Assembly (NCBI GenBank): GCA_032718865.1
Contig: JALUTQ010000046.1
Location: 1,178,001 to 1,242,000 of the forward strand
Source of the DNA: Tilletia caries
Taxonomy: Eukaryota > Basidiomycota > Exobasidiomycetes > Tilletiales > Tilletiaceae
Direction of reading: 5' to 3'
Length of the DNA stretch: 64,000 nt
Both the position numbers and the translations under genes were made by a program. Positions 24,007 to 34,882 of this stretch are shown here, one piece after another. How positions within the stretch are numbered: position 1 is the first letter of the stretch; every line of letters starts with the position of its first letter. The notes under the pieces were generated by a model that worked only from the letters and a program-made list of their open reading frames with translations, was not told where the DNA came from and made no database searches.

Positions 24007-26156
24007 ATGTATCGCCCGCCACACAGCCTGGCCGACCTGCCAGTCGAATTGATCGAGATCATAGCACTGGTGAGTTATCATTAGCTATACTGAGCAGCCT
24101 CTTGCCCACGGCTAACAAGAATCCTGTCATTTTCCCACCGCTCTCACTTGTGCGCGTCCGTGTGCAGTCAGTAGAAGACGAGTCGACTCTCCGAGCTCTC
24201 GCTGGGACTTGTCGCACATTCCGACAAATCATCCACCCGCGCTTCCTCGACCTCTTCCAGCTCGAATGCTCTCTGTCCGAAAGCCAGCTATGGTCCAATC
24301 TTGCCGACAGGCCGTACCACGCCTCCCTTGTCCGACAACTTACCATCGACCCTCGTCTCGAATCGAGACCGAAGGCCCGGATCCCAACCTGGATCGGGTC
24401 TTCCATCTCCACTTCCCCCTCTGCCGGCGCGTCGCTCTCGGAAGGATATGAGGAGGAAGCCATTCGAATGGCAGCAAGCTTGTCGTTGTCGTCCCTATCG
24501 TCGGCTCCTAGCGAGCGCGAAGAAGAGGCCGGATTTGTAAAGGCTCTTCAACACATGACTCATCTCTCCAAACTCGTCTGGAGACACAACCCGCCCCACG
24601 ACGGCGACCTGGTTTGGGACACCCTCTTGCGAAACTGTCGGAACTTGACCGATCTCGAGATTGCGGATCGGGATGGAGGATGCTATCGCGGTGAACGTAA
24701 ATTGCGCGACCCGCTTCCCAGCATTAACCTGTCCAGACTGGCCACTGGGCTGCATACTTTCAACCTCACCCGGCTTGTCTGGTACACCTCTGATGCAGAC
24801 CCAGACGAATGTGAGCAATCCCTTACCCTTACCACCTGCTTTGGTCTGGATGCTAAGCAATTAGCTCTCTGACATTCTGGATCGGATTCCCCTTGCACCA
24901 GTCATAATATCCCGGATCGGCCCACTCGAAGACACCCTCATCCACGGCTGTCCCTTCCTTGAAGAACTCCGAATCCGCCAATGCTTCCTCCGTACAGTCG
25001 CCCACGCCGGCTCCTTACTCGCTCGCGCCCACTGGCCCCACCTCCGCATCCTCGAGCTCGCCCACTTCTGCACAGGCGACCGCGACTACGACGCCGTGGC
25101 CGACTTCTTCGACCGCCACCCGCTCATCCACACTTTACTCCTCGAACAGGCCGACCACTCGGGCCAGTTCGTGGATCTGGACGAGATCGGGACCGATGCA
25201 CTCCCGAATCTGGAGGTGCTGTGTGCGGGGATCAGCAATGTGAATGCGGTGTTGAGGGCGCCACCGGGGACGAGGAGTAAGTTGAGGAAAATTTATGGGT
25301 TGCAGTTTGATACGCCGTCATATACACGGAGGCCGAGGCAAACGACATGGTCGATGTCCGGTCAGGGAGCCTATTTGCTCGAAGGCCTCGCTCAGACGAC
25401 GTCTCTCCGCGAGCTCGAGGGCGAATTGTGAGTTCTTGTCCCCCCCCCTTTTCCTCGTCTACCGACCCGAGCCCTAGTGAAGAAACTGACAGTCATTCTT
25501 TGATATTTGACAACCCCAGCGCCGTCGTCATCGCAGACAAGCTCGACCTCGTCCGTCTCTTCGCAAGCTGCGCCTATCTCACCTCTCTCCAGATCCGCTG
25601 CAGCTTCGCAGGCCTGCTCGAATCCTACCTCCCCGCGTTCGCCTTCCTCAAACAGATCAGGAAGATCGACTTGCCCCTCCAGCATTTCGACGTGTTGCCG
25701 ACGGCCTCGGCGTCCATGGTGCATAACTCGCTTACCCTCCGGATGGGGGTTGGGACTGGGTACATCTCCGGGGGGTCGAGTCGCGTGGCTTCGGCGTCGG
25801 CGTCCCCCTGGGCTGGCTTTCCCATCATGACAGGCGCAGCCGGAGGAGGAGGAGGGAGGAGCGGTAGTAGTGGGAGTAGTATGCCCGGAGCCGGTGGATC
25901 CGGCGGGATGACCTTTGTCTCCGGTCTGCAACGACGCGTCCGGATGATCGCCGACGTCTGTCCCGAGCTCGAGACGGTGCGGTTCGGGAGCGGGATGAGT
26001 GGGTCGGCCAAGGTGGTTCGGTATGCGGGCAGCACGGAGGTCTCCAGTGTCGAATTGGCTGACAACGACGGAGGCGAGGCGGCTGCGATGTCGGACTTGC
26101 GTCTAACTCGGTGCAAGGCTTCGGGATGGGCACCGTATGGAACGCTGGAGCCCTGA
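24007..26156 (+). CDS. F-box-type protein with LRR-like repeats
   Basis: Exons are about 24007-24069, 24168-24810, about 24864-25427 and 25520-26156. The start MYRPPHSLADLPVELIEIIA followed by VEDESTLRALAGTCRTFRQI is an F-box-like helix pair. F-box proteins link substrates to SKP1-CUL1 ubiquitin ligases. The rest holds irregular leucine-rich segments (LRILELAHFC, LPNLEVLCAGI, LTSLQIRCSF), as usual in fungal F-box/LRR proteins. A Gly/Ser-rich insert lies at about 25845-25905. The junction between exons 2 and 3 does not resolve: the GTGAGC donor at 24811 leaves one base over, whereas the only good acceptor (TTAG before 24864) needs none. A weaker GT earlier, a non-canonical site or a 1-nt sequence error could explain this. 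The C-terminal half is clearly coding. Confidence 0.65.
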
Positions 26157-26362
26157 AGTCCAGACAAGTAGTGGGAGCTGTGGGCCAGATGGGTATGGAC
26201 TTTGCTGATAAGTCGCTTTGTAACTCCTGCATGTGTAAAGTATCATCGAATGCATTTTGCAAAGGGTCGAACTAGGTTCGTAAAGTACAATTATCTGAGA
26301 GCCGCGACGCGCGCGACGCCCCGAAGCCAAAAGTCCAATATGTCGTCGTATGAAGAAGGTCG

Positions 26363-28735
26363 TCAAGGATCGTCCGCATCACCCAACACCATCTCCTGAC
26401 TCTCATACGCCACCCCTCCTCCACCACGACCCGACCCAGCCCGATGAAGCCGCTCCCGCTCCCGACGTTGCTCCTCCGCAACCGCCTTCGCCCTCTCCCT
26501 GTCCCGGTCCCGATCGTATCCCCCGCGCCGCTGTGTCGTCCGCGAGAGACCGCCCGAGCTCGAGCCCGTCGGGTTCGTACCTGCGTTACTGCCGGAGCGT
26601 CGACGACCACCGGGAGTGACCGAACGGCGGCGCGTGGAGGAGGATGATGGACCTTCATCCCCGCTCGCGCTCACTGCCCCACCATCTTCTTCGCCCTCGC
26701 TGCTGGCCGCGGCCGCGGCCGCACTGGGGCGCCGACGATCCGTCGAGCTCGAAGCGCGATCTGTCCGTCTTGTCGAAGAAGAAGAAGAAGCGTCGGCGCG
26801 GATCCCGATCGCACTCTCCGCACCACCACCTCCCTCCCTCAGGAGCCGCTCCTGTTCTTCCATCTTGAGGTAGTCGTCCGGCTTCTTAATGGAAATCTTG
26901 GGCGGGGGTCCGCTCAGGTTCCGACCGACGGCAAGACCGTAGGCTTCGAGGTCGACCGGGATTCGCGTCTTGAAGGCCAGGTTGATCCGTGCCGGGTCGG
27001 TCTTTTCTTCGCGGGAGAATTTGAGTTTGATCTGATGACGGCTGCGGGTGGGGAAGAGGCGGGCGATCATTTCGAAATCGGTGCCCCATTGGGAGATTGC
27101 CTGACAGGGGTGTGCACAACACTGTTGTTAGCAAAGTGGGCAAGGAGAAACAGCAAGTGCTTCCGGGGAGCAAGCCAAAGAGATTGAACTACTCACTTTG
27201 AAGAATTTGTCCGTGTCATCCTTATTCCACCGCGAGTTAACCGACTTCTTCCCGCGCGTGCTGGAATTGATAAATCGCTCTGTCTCAATCACACTCGTCA
27301 CCCCTTCCACGCCTGCGTCGATCACGTCCGTCATCTGTGAGGGGTCGACCGTGAGCGAAGATTCCGAAAGCACAGGACGACCGTCAGGTCCGAGTCGAAT
27401 CTGCACGGCCGCATGACTCTCGCCGTAGATATCGTCCTCGGAATCCGATCCTGAACTGGACGAGTCCTGCGGTGCGGGAGCGGCCGTCTTGTCTTGACCT
27501 TTACCTCGACCGCGTTTGGGTGGTACTGCGCCTTGTTTCCCCTTCCCCTTCTTCTGACGTGCAAGGGGAGGATCATCCAGATCGCTGCCCTCTTCGCTCG
27601 TCATGCTGTTTCCGTCGTCCGAATCGTGGTCCCCAGCTTCGATGGCCAAGACTCTGGCAGCGGTGCTAGGAGAGACCTCGCCCTCGAGCTCAGCGTCTTC
27701 GTCTTCCTGACTATCTTCGTCCTCGGCCCCGTCCCGCCCGCCCCTCTGCCGGTCCTTCTTCGACTTCTTCCTCAGACTTCTCCTCTTCTCATCTTCGGCA
27801 GCCTCCTCCTCGTCGGACCCGAACTTCTCGAGCCAGTCCTTCCCCGCCTCGCGCTTTCGGAGAAGCATTTCTACGAGCTCCTTGCGCTCCTTTGTGATGT
27901 TGTTCTTGTGTACTTCGTGCTTGCGCATCATGTCGAAGGTCCGCTTGGAGGCTTTCCCTGCCCGGACTTCGTACCGAGCTAGAGAGGACATGGACAGTTC
28001 CTCTGGTTCTGGACGCGATTCGGCGAGAGACGCGCCTTCTAGCGCAATTTGTTCCTCATATGCTGCCTCTTCTTCGTCCACGGTCAGGCGCTTGGCGCGG
28101 GGAGGTTTCTTTCCTCGTTTCGGCGCGCTGGAGCTTTGGCCGTTCTCGTCGGCCTGGTCCTCATCTTCGATTGGACCACCTTGTGCCTCCGCATCACGGA
28201 CGAGCGCATCTTCAGGATCCTCTCCTTCGTCATCACTCGCCTCTCCTTCTTGCGAGGGTCTTGTAAAAGGCGTCGGCTGTGGCCGTCCGACTGTGATGGG
28301 AACTGCACGCGCTTGACCTGAGGCTGGCGGGGTAGGAATGCTAGCGGGAGGCCGCGCTTCAGCCTGCGTGGAATGTTGCGACCCGGGAGCGATGGCCGTC
28401 TTGCGAGCTGTCAATCTGAGCCCCGCCGCAGTGATCTGGGTCGGGGCTCGGATCGTACCGACTGCTGGAGAAGCGCCAGGCCGAATTGAGGTTGAACCGT
28501 TCTGGTTCGTCTGCGAGCCAGAGTGAGAGCCTTCCGCTTGGCGCGCTGACGCCCCCGACGGTCCGCTCTCGCCATTAGCAGGAGGAGGAGGAGGATGACC
28601 AGCCGATGGCTGCGTGGGGGCCGGTCTTGAGGTCGAAGCTGAGGAGGAGGAGGAGGCGGTACCCGCGCCAGCGCCCGGCCTCCGTATGGGAACGCTGGGC
28701 TTGAACTTGGGGCCCTTGTCAACGCGCTGCGACAT
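26363..28735 (-). CDS. BDP1: Transcription factor TFIIIB subunit BDP1 (B'')
   Basis: Two exons, 28735-27197 and 27100-26363, give 758 residues. BDP1 joins TBP and BRF1 in TFIIIB to start RNA polymerase III transcription. The N-terminal region has typical low-complexity sequence, beginning SQRVDKGPKFKPSVPIRR. The extended SANT core spans the intron: FINSSTRGKKSVNSRWNKDD then TDKFFK joined to AISQWGTDFEMIARLFPTRS and RHQIKLKFSREEKTDPARIN. This is the diagnostic BDP1 Myb-like domain, at about residues 485-560. The tail is rich in Arg/Ser. The gene is divergent from the vacuolar transporter gene across about 290 bp, which forms a shared promoter region. Confidence 0.92.
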
Positions 28736-29029
28736 CTTCCGCCTTGCTCTCGTCGGTTGAGCTCGTCGTCGTCGTCGTCGAGGTCGAGGTCGGGGTCGGG
28801 GTGAATGGGAAGGAAGGAGATGAGGTCCTTGATGATTCCCACGCTTCTTTCTTCCCTCAAGGAAGCTCCAACGTGCGCTCGGACTTCCATCTTCTTCCCC
28901 ATCATCGCTCACCTGTCCTTCCTTCATACATTCCCACTCGCGCGCGCTCTCTTCCTATTCCGTGGCAAGCAGTACCTCGTGCGCGCGCCATCCCAGCGAA
29001 GGATCCTAGCGAGCAAGACGCGAACGGTG

Positions 29030-31677
29030 ATGGCAGCGTCCTCCTCGTCCGAGCGCAATGGCTCAGCGTGGAACACCAGCAAGAATGCCAACAGCGATCT
29101 CCTCTTCTCCGCCGAGGACTCCCTTGACAACGACCGCAGCGTAAGGGACGTTGCGCCGCCTGCTACTCGCCCTGCTTATGGGGTCAAATGGGCCCAGCAG
29201 GCACGCGAGGCAGCCTTCGAAGCGGACTCGGACGACCTTCCAGCGGGAGCAGACGTCGTCCCGGACGACGACGACAGCGACGATGCGACACTCCAGGCGC
29301 TCTCGGTGCGTCAGGGCACCCCCGTCTCCCGGTCACGACCGAACGACGGCGCCGGGTCGCAGCCGGAAACACCCACGACCCCGACTCGCCTCATCGACCG
29401 AATCCCGCTCATCGGCACTGGCGGCGGGCGGCAGTCCTTGGACTCCTTCGGGAATGAGCTCAGACAGCTCCGGGAACGACATCTGCCAGACTGGGACCCG
29501 AACGATCTCCCCGACTGGCTCAGAAGGAGCGCCGGTGTCCTTGACTCGACTTGGAACATGGCAAATTCAATTTTGGGAGCTGGAGTCGTCGGTATGTACA
29601 CTACGTGGCGCATTTATGTCAAATGCAGACCTGCGAGCTCATCGTGTCTGCCTCCTCACAGGATTGCCATTGGCAATGCGTGAATCGGGCTTCGTAGCGG
29701 GTCTGGTTCTGCTTGTGGGCTTAGCGCTCCTCACAGACTGGACGATCCGGCTCATCGTCCTGAATGCAAAGCTCAGCGGAGCGCCAACATACATCGAAAT
29801 CATGGAGCGATGTTTCGGCCGCACTGGAAAAGGTATGCTTGGGTTCGGTCTGCCCTCGACTTGAGCTCGCGCCGTCTCATGCGTTGATCTCATTCAATCC
29901 CTTCTTTCCCCCCAGCCGCCGTTTCGGTCATGCAATTCGCATTTGCTTTCGGAGGGTGAGTTTCTAAGCAGAAATTCTTGTGTAGCTAGCCATAAGCTGA
30001 CATCGCATTCTGCTCCTCCCAATTCAGAATGTGTGCTTTCTGCGTGCGTCGTATCTTTCTGGCTCAAGGAAAGCTCACCACATTGCTGATCACTTCTTTC
30101 CACTCCTCCCTGATGTCCATCCACAGGTCGTCATTGGTAAGTCCGAGACGTTATCATGACTACCGTTTTGCATCTTTCTGACATATTCCGCACTCTCATC
30201 AGGCGACACACTCCCACATGTCATCACCTGGCTCTTCCCCGGCACAATTGGGACCTTCCTCTCCAATCGTCAATTTGTGATATTGTCATCAACCCTCCTC
30301 ATCTCCTACCCGCTCTGTCTCTACCGGAATATCGAGAGTCTGAGCAAGGCCTCGGCCATCGCACTCGTCTCGATGGTCCTGATCATCTTCACTGTCGTTG
30401 TCCGGGGTCCAGCGATGCCCAAGGAGCTGACTGGCGACCCAGCACTGCGAGTGAGTTGGACCCGTCACCAACATAATGATGTGAAAGTAGCGCTGATTAT
30501 TTAATTGTTCTCAATCTTGTAGTTCACCCTTGTCTATCCCACCAAGCTCGTGCGGTCGATCTCGGTCATAAGTTTCGCCTTCGTCTGCCACCACAACTCC
30601 CTATTGATCTTTTCTTCGCTCAAGGAGCCTTCCATGGACAAGTTTGGAAAGGTGACACACTACTCGACCATGATTGCAGCGAGCGCGGCTATCATGATGA
30701 GCGTTGGGGGTTACTGGAGCTTTGAAGAGAAGACCCTGGGAAATATCTTGGTGCGTCTTTAGCTATCCGTCCCAGCTGTACCCGTTCGGTGAACGGGATT
30801 CCCCACTGACAGTACCCTGACGATCCTATAGAACAACTTCCCTGAGGACGACACCATGGTCAACATCGCCCGTTTCTGCTTCGGCCTGAACATGCTCACC
30901 ACCTTCCCACTCGAAGCCTTCGTCGCGCGCGAAGTCCTAGAAACCTACTTCTTCGCCAACGAATTCGACCAAAACCGACACCTCATCTTCACCTCCTCCC
31001 TCGTCGTCACTGCGCTCTTCGTCAGTCTGCTGACCTGCGACCTCGGCATCGTCCTCGAGCTCACGGGTGGACTGAGCGCCACGAGTCTGGCGTACATCTT
31101 CCCTGCGATCTGCTATCTCAAGCTCAACTCGCAGCTCAGCCAGAAACCGATCCCGGACGGACTTCAGCTGGATGGCGATAATCAGGCTTCGGGCTCGACG
31201 CCGTTGGGGGGTCACACTGGTACGACGGGTGATGACGATGCCGGTGATGATGATTGGCACACGGGCGCGCATGCGGGCCAAGGTGCCACTATGGGCGGCG
31301 CGTACGGGCGGGGAGCCGAGGATGCAGACACGCTCGAAGACCTGGAAGGCTCTGCAGGGCACAACAGCGGACCAGAACTGTTGGAAGACCTCGAGCTGCC
31401 TCTACGCCCTGGTGCGTCATTACGACACCGCAGCGTCGGAAGCACGCGTCAAAAGCGGAGAAGGTGGTGGCAGTCCATCCAACCGTTGGCCTGGGTCACA
31501 ACTGCCTTCGGCGTGACCGTGCTTCTCATTTCGTGTAAGTTCCTTTTGCAAAATCCCAGGCTGCTACATCGTGAGCTTGGACCGAGGCTGATCTTCGTCC
31601 GATTCATCTTGCTCCCAGTGGGCACCGCTCTCAGCGACTTTGCCAGCGGACGGACTGGTGCCGTCCATCAATGCTGA
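29030..31677 (+). CDS. Vacuolar amino-acid transporter (AAAP/SLC38 family, AVT-like)
   Basis: At least eight exons; the first is 29030-29591 and the last large one begins near 30832. A long acidic cytosolic N-terminus is followed by the family start STWNMANSILGAGVVG|LPLAMRESGF, the conserved TM1 unwinding region of amino-acid/auxin permeases. Further membrane segments include LVLLVGLALLTDWTIRLIVL, LISYPLCLYRNIESLSKAS, SVISFAFVCHHNSLLIFSS and LNMLTTFPLEAFVAREVLE, as in Avt5-7. A large hydrophilic Asp/Gly-rich loop (about 31160-31420) lies before the final helix WVTTAFGVTVLLIS. Very short exons lie in 29915-30130 (QFAFAFGG, MCAFC). A possible last intron at about 31536-31618 is in frame and could be retained. 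The predicted role is vacuolar export or storage of amino acids. Confidence 0.85.
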
Positions 31678-31707
31678 CACAGCTGCGCGAAGAATTTACA
31701 AGTGACG

Positions 31708-34700
31708 CGACAACGAGGAAGGAGCTTTATTGTATACTCATCCGCTCTAGAGTAATTCAAAACGAGAGAGCGAGAGACAGCTCTATCAAACAGCGAGGGT
31801 GTGAAATTATTGGGAGAAGAACAGACGTTGCATGCTTGAGATTTGAGACAGGTTGCGCGAGTGCTGAGGTGTGCAGAGAAGCGGGGTGACAATCGTGGAG
31901 GAGGCGGAGGGGAGAAGGGGGAACTTGCACGGGGCTAGGGTATGATGCATCTTGAAACGCTGTCGATCACGTCGCGAGGCGGACCAGATCAGCGTCGCAG
32001 TTTCATTCTTCGTCGCCGTCTTCGTCGCTTGAGCTCGAGGAATCGTCATCCGAGGAACTGCTGCCATTGGACGACGAGCTGCCATCACTTGAGCTGCTGT
32101 CGTCGGAGCCAGACCCTGAATCTGAGCTCGAACTCGAACTTGAGCTTGAGCTTGAGCTTGAACTGGAACTGGCCTTGGACTTGGACCCGAGAAGGGACTT
32201 TGCCAATGCCTTCTTCACGTTCGCCTTGCCTTCGAGCGCGGCTTTCTTCGCTGGTGGAAGATGTTTGACTGCCTTGCCTTTGAGCGCGGCCTTCTTCGCT
32301 GGTGGAAGATGTTTGACCGCTTCTCCTTCAGAGTCAGACTCTGAGCTTGAGTCCTCGCTGGATGAGTCCGCAGAAGAATCTGAACTCGAGCCTCCACCAG
32401 ACGAGTCGTTGCGTGCTCGCTTGCCGAGAACCTTCGAGTTTCGCTGAGGAGGTGATGCTGCTGATGGTGTTGAAGCGGATGCTGAGCTCGTCGCCGTTGC
32501 GTTCGCCGTTGCGTTCGCCGTTGCATCGCCCTGTCCTTTAGCCTTTGGCCGTATCACCGGACGTTGGGGTGGGGGCGGAGGTGTTGTCTCCTCGGATTCA
32601 TCGGAATCCAAATCGCTCGAAGATGTTTGCGCGGACTCGGCCGCTGCCTCCTCCCCGCTCAGACTTCCCCTCTTCTTTCCTCTGAGCACGTATTTGTTTT
32701 TGCTGACCAACACTCTCCAGCGCATCCCTTCAAGTTGTTCTTCATCAATCATCGCCAATTGGAGCATAGGGTGAAGAAGGGTAAATCAGCTTCATGAGCA
32801 ACAGGAGCCAAGGGTGTTTGCAGCAGAGTAACAGAGGCGACTCACTCTTGAAGGGTCCTTTGGGTATTTGGGCCTTAAATCTTCTTTTGATGTAGTCCCA
32901 CTTCTTGGCGAGAAACCAAGGCGCCCATTCCCAAGAGCCACGGCTGAGCTTCGTCCAGTCGATATCGCTCTCCTTCGAATTTTTGTTGCAGCTGTGCAAT
33001 AATTCTGTTATGGGAGTTCAAGATAAGGCAAGCCGCGCCGGGATTGTTACCAATCAGTACTTATTTCAGTTTCATGGCGGCACAGACCGCGATGCGGGCG
33101 TCACGATCTTACCGATCGATAAGAACGAGTCTGTCCACTGGAGTCCACCTTTTACCTTGACTTTGCGATTTTCTCTCTGGGATGCCAGCTTCTTTTCTGA
33201 GCATCTTAAAGCTGGATAGAATCGAAAGCCGGACAAATGTGTGTCAGAGCCAAAGAGCCAAAGAGCACACGGATGATACGACGTACTACTTGATTCGACA
33301 CTGAGCTGCGTCCCGTTGCACATCTGCTTCTTGGGTCACGGCGTCCCAGAATCCGACCGTCTGGCTATGTTTCTTGGAGATGTCGACCTTGACGCCCAAT
33401 TCCTGGCCGAGTCTTTCCACAGTGTCGAGAAGTGTCTTTGTGTCCGCATCGGACCAAGGTCCTGAGGTAAAAGAGACGAGACCCCAGTTCAGCTGCAGAC
33501 AACTGCACAGCAAGTCGAAATTTTTGACGTACCAGTCTTGTTAGGGACTTCGGCACGGGTCTCTTGCAACTTGATAAGCTCCCATTTCGAGCGGCAATCC
33601 TCCCCAGAGCGGCCGACCTCGTCGGCGATTTCTGACCATCTGTTGCCAAGCTTCTGTACAGCACTGGTAAGCAGGTGTTGGCATAGTACAAAGATCAGCA
33701 AATTCCTGTCAGGGCCACTGTGTCCTCGTCAGCCAGTCTACGTATTTCGACTCACGCGGTCAAAATCCTGACTTCTTCCTTGGACCAAGCACCTTGATGA
33801 GTGCCTTCCCTATACTGCCGCTGGATGAATTCTCGGACCGCAGGATTTGGTCGCGTCCCATTCAGCGCTGTGGCTGTTGTATCAATGAAAAAGGCGGTCA
33901 GAAAAGGTAGAGAGATGGGTCGGCTCGTTCTCGACTCACTTGCGTCCAGCACAAGCTCGCTCATTGCCTCCCTGTTTTCTTTCGTTCTTGGGCCATAAAG
34001 GATTATGTCAAGTTGATCTGCGTCAATCCGCATTTTCTGCTTGGCTAAAAGAGAGTAAGAAAGATGATGCGAACGTTCCAAGTGAAGGAAATGGACCTTT
34101 TATTCCAACAGCGCACGGCTCACGCACCTTCATGTACCGATCGACTTGATCGCGGACAGCATCAGCTTCCTCTTCGGAAAAGCGACCCTCCTTGTACTCC
34201 AGACCGTACTCCTTCTTGAGAGCTTGCAGAATGGCTCCGTACCCTACGTTGTTGATCACGATGTCGCGTGCCGACCATCCGCGGTACTTTGCAAGCGCCG
34301 CTGCGACGGCTCGCTCTTGCCTGGCTGACGAGTCTCGTTTTTCCACTTTCTTCGCGGTCTTTGCCTTCTTTTTAGGTGGTGCTTCGGAGCCCGAATCCTC
34401 TGGCTGAGCGCTCGCTGAACCTGTAATTGTGAAGCAGGAGGGTGGTCAGGAATCATGTCTGTGGCAACATGGACGCGTCTCCATCCTTTCTTCGCGGAAA
34501 CCATTTCGGTCAGCACCGGACACGAACCTGCTTCTACCCCGGCTTCCACCTCGCCCTCGCTCGACATCTTATTCCTGCAGTATTCCGTTGTCGAGCTGGA
34601 ACTGCAGGAGCTAGAAGTAGTCGCGAACGCGTGAACTTGTGGTTGTGATGGTGGGGGGGGGTAAAGAAATGGTCTGGTCGAGAATTTCTGTCACAGAAAG

Positions 34701-34792
34701 CATTCCAAAATTCTGGAATCAAAATACGATTTTGGCGACGCGCAAAGATTATCCGGACGCGTCCCGCGTCGGTGCCGAATTGCCACGTGAGC
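31708..34792. repeat. Segmental duplication, copy A
   Basis: A direct copy of 37429-40479, nearly identical over about 3.05 kb. It begins at CGACAACGAGG, 31 bp after the amino-acid transporter stop, and ends at GCCACGTGAGC. Differences are scattered single bases, homopolymer length changes, and a diverged patch of about 150 bp upstream of the gene start. Confidence 0.95.
32003..34567 (-). CDS. Reb1/TTF1-like Myb-domain DNA-binding protein, copy A (intact)
   Basis: Multi-exon minus-strand gene starting MSSEGEVEAGVEAG (34567). Exon 2 is 34420-34128 and the last coding exon ends at 32003. Seen in order: a Lys-rich nuclear-localisation-like segment PPKKKAKTAKK; a helical region AVAAALAKYRGWSARDIVI; a Myb/SANT repeat GAWSKEEVRILTAAVQKLGN followed by RWSEIADEVGRSGEDCRSKW; a second Myb-like unit GPWSDADTKTLLDTVERLGQ; a third WDYIKRRFKAQ region; and a C-terminal tail with two near-identical KHLPPAKKAAL repeats and a long acidic serine run ending SSSSDEDGDEE. 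The architecture resembles fungal Reb1 and animal TTF1/DMTF1, which bind rDNA terminators and promoters. The frame is open throughout in this copy. The DNA target is unknown. Confidence 0.75.
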
Positions 34793-34882
34793 GACTAATC
34801 TAAACACCACGCACAGATAACTGACAACTATACTGAGTGACCACGACAGGACCTTCCAAGCCCATCGAAATTCTGGTGGAAT

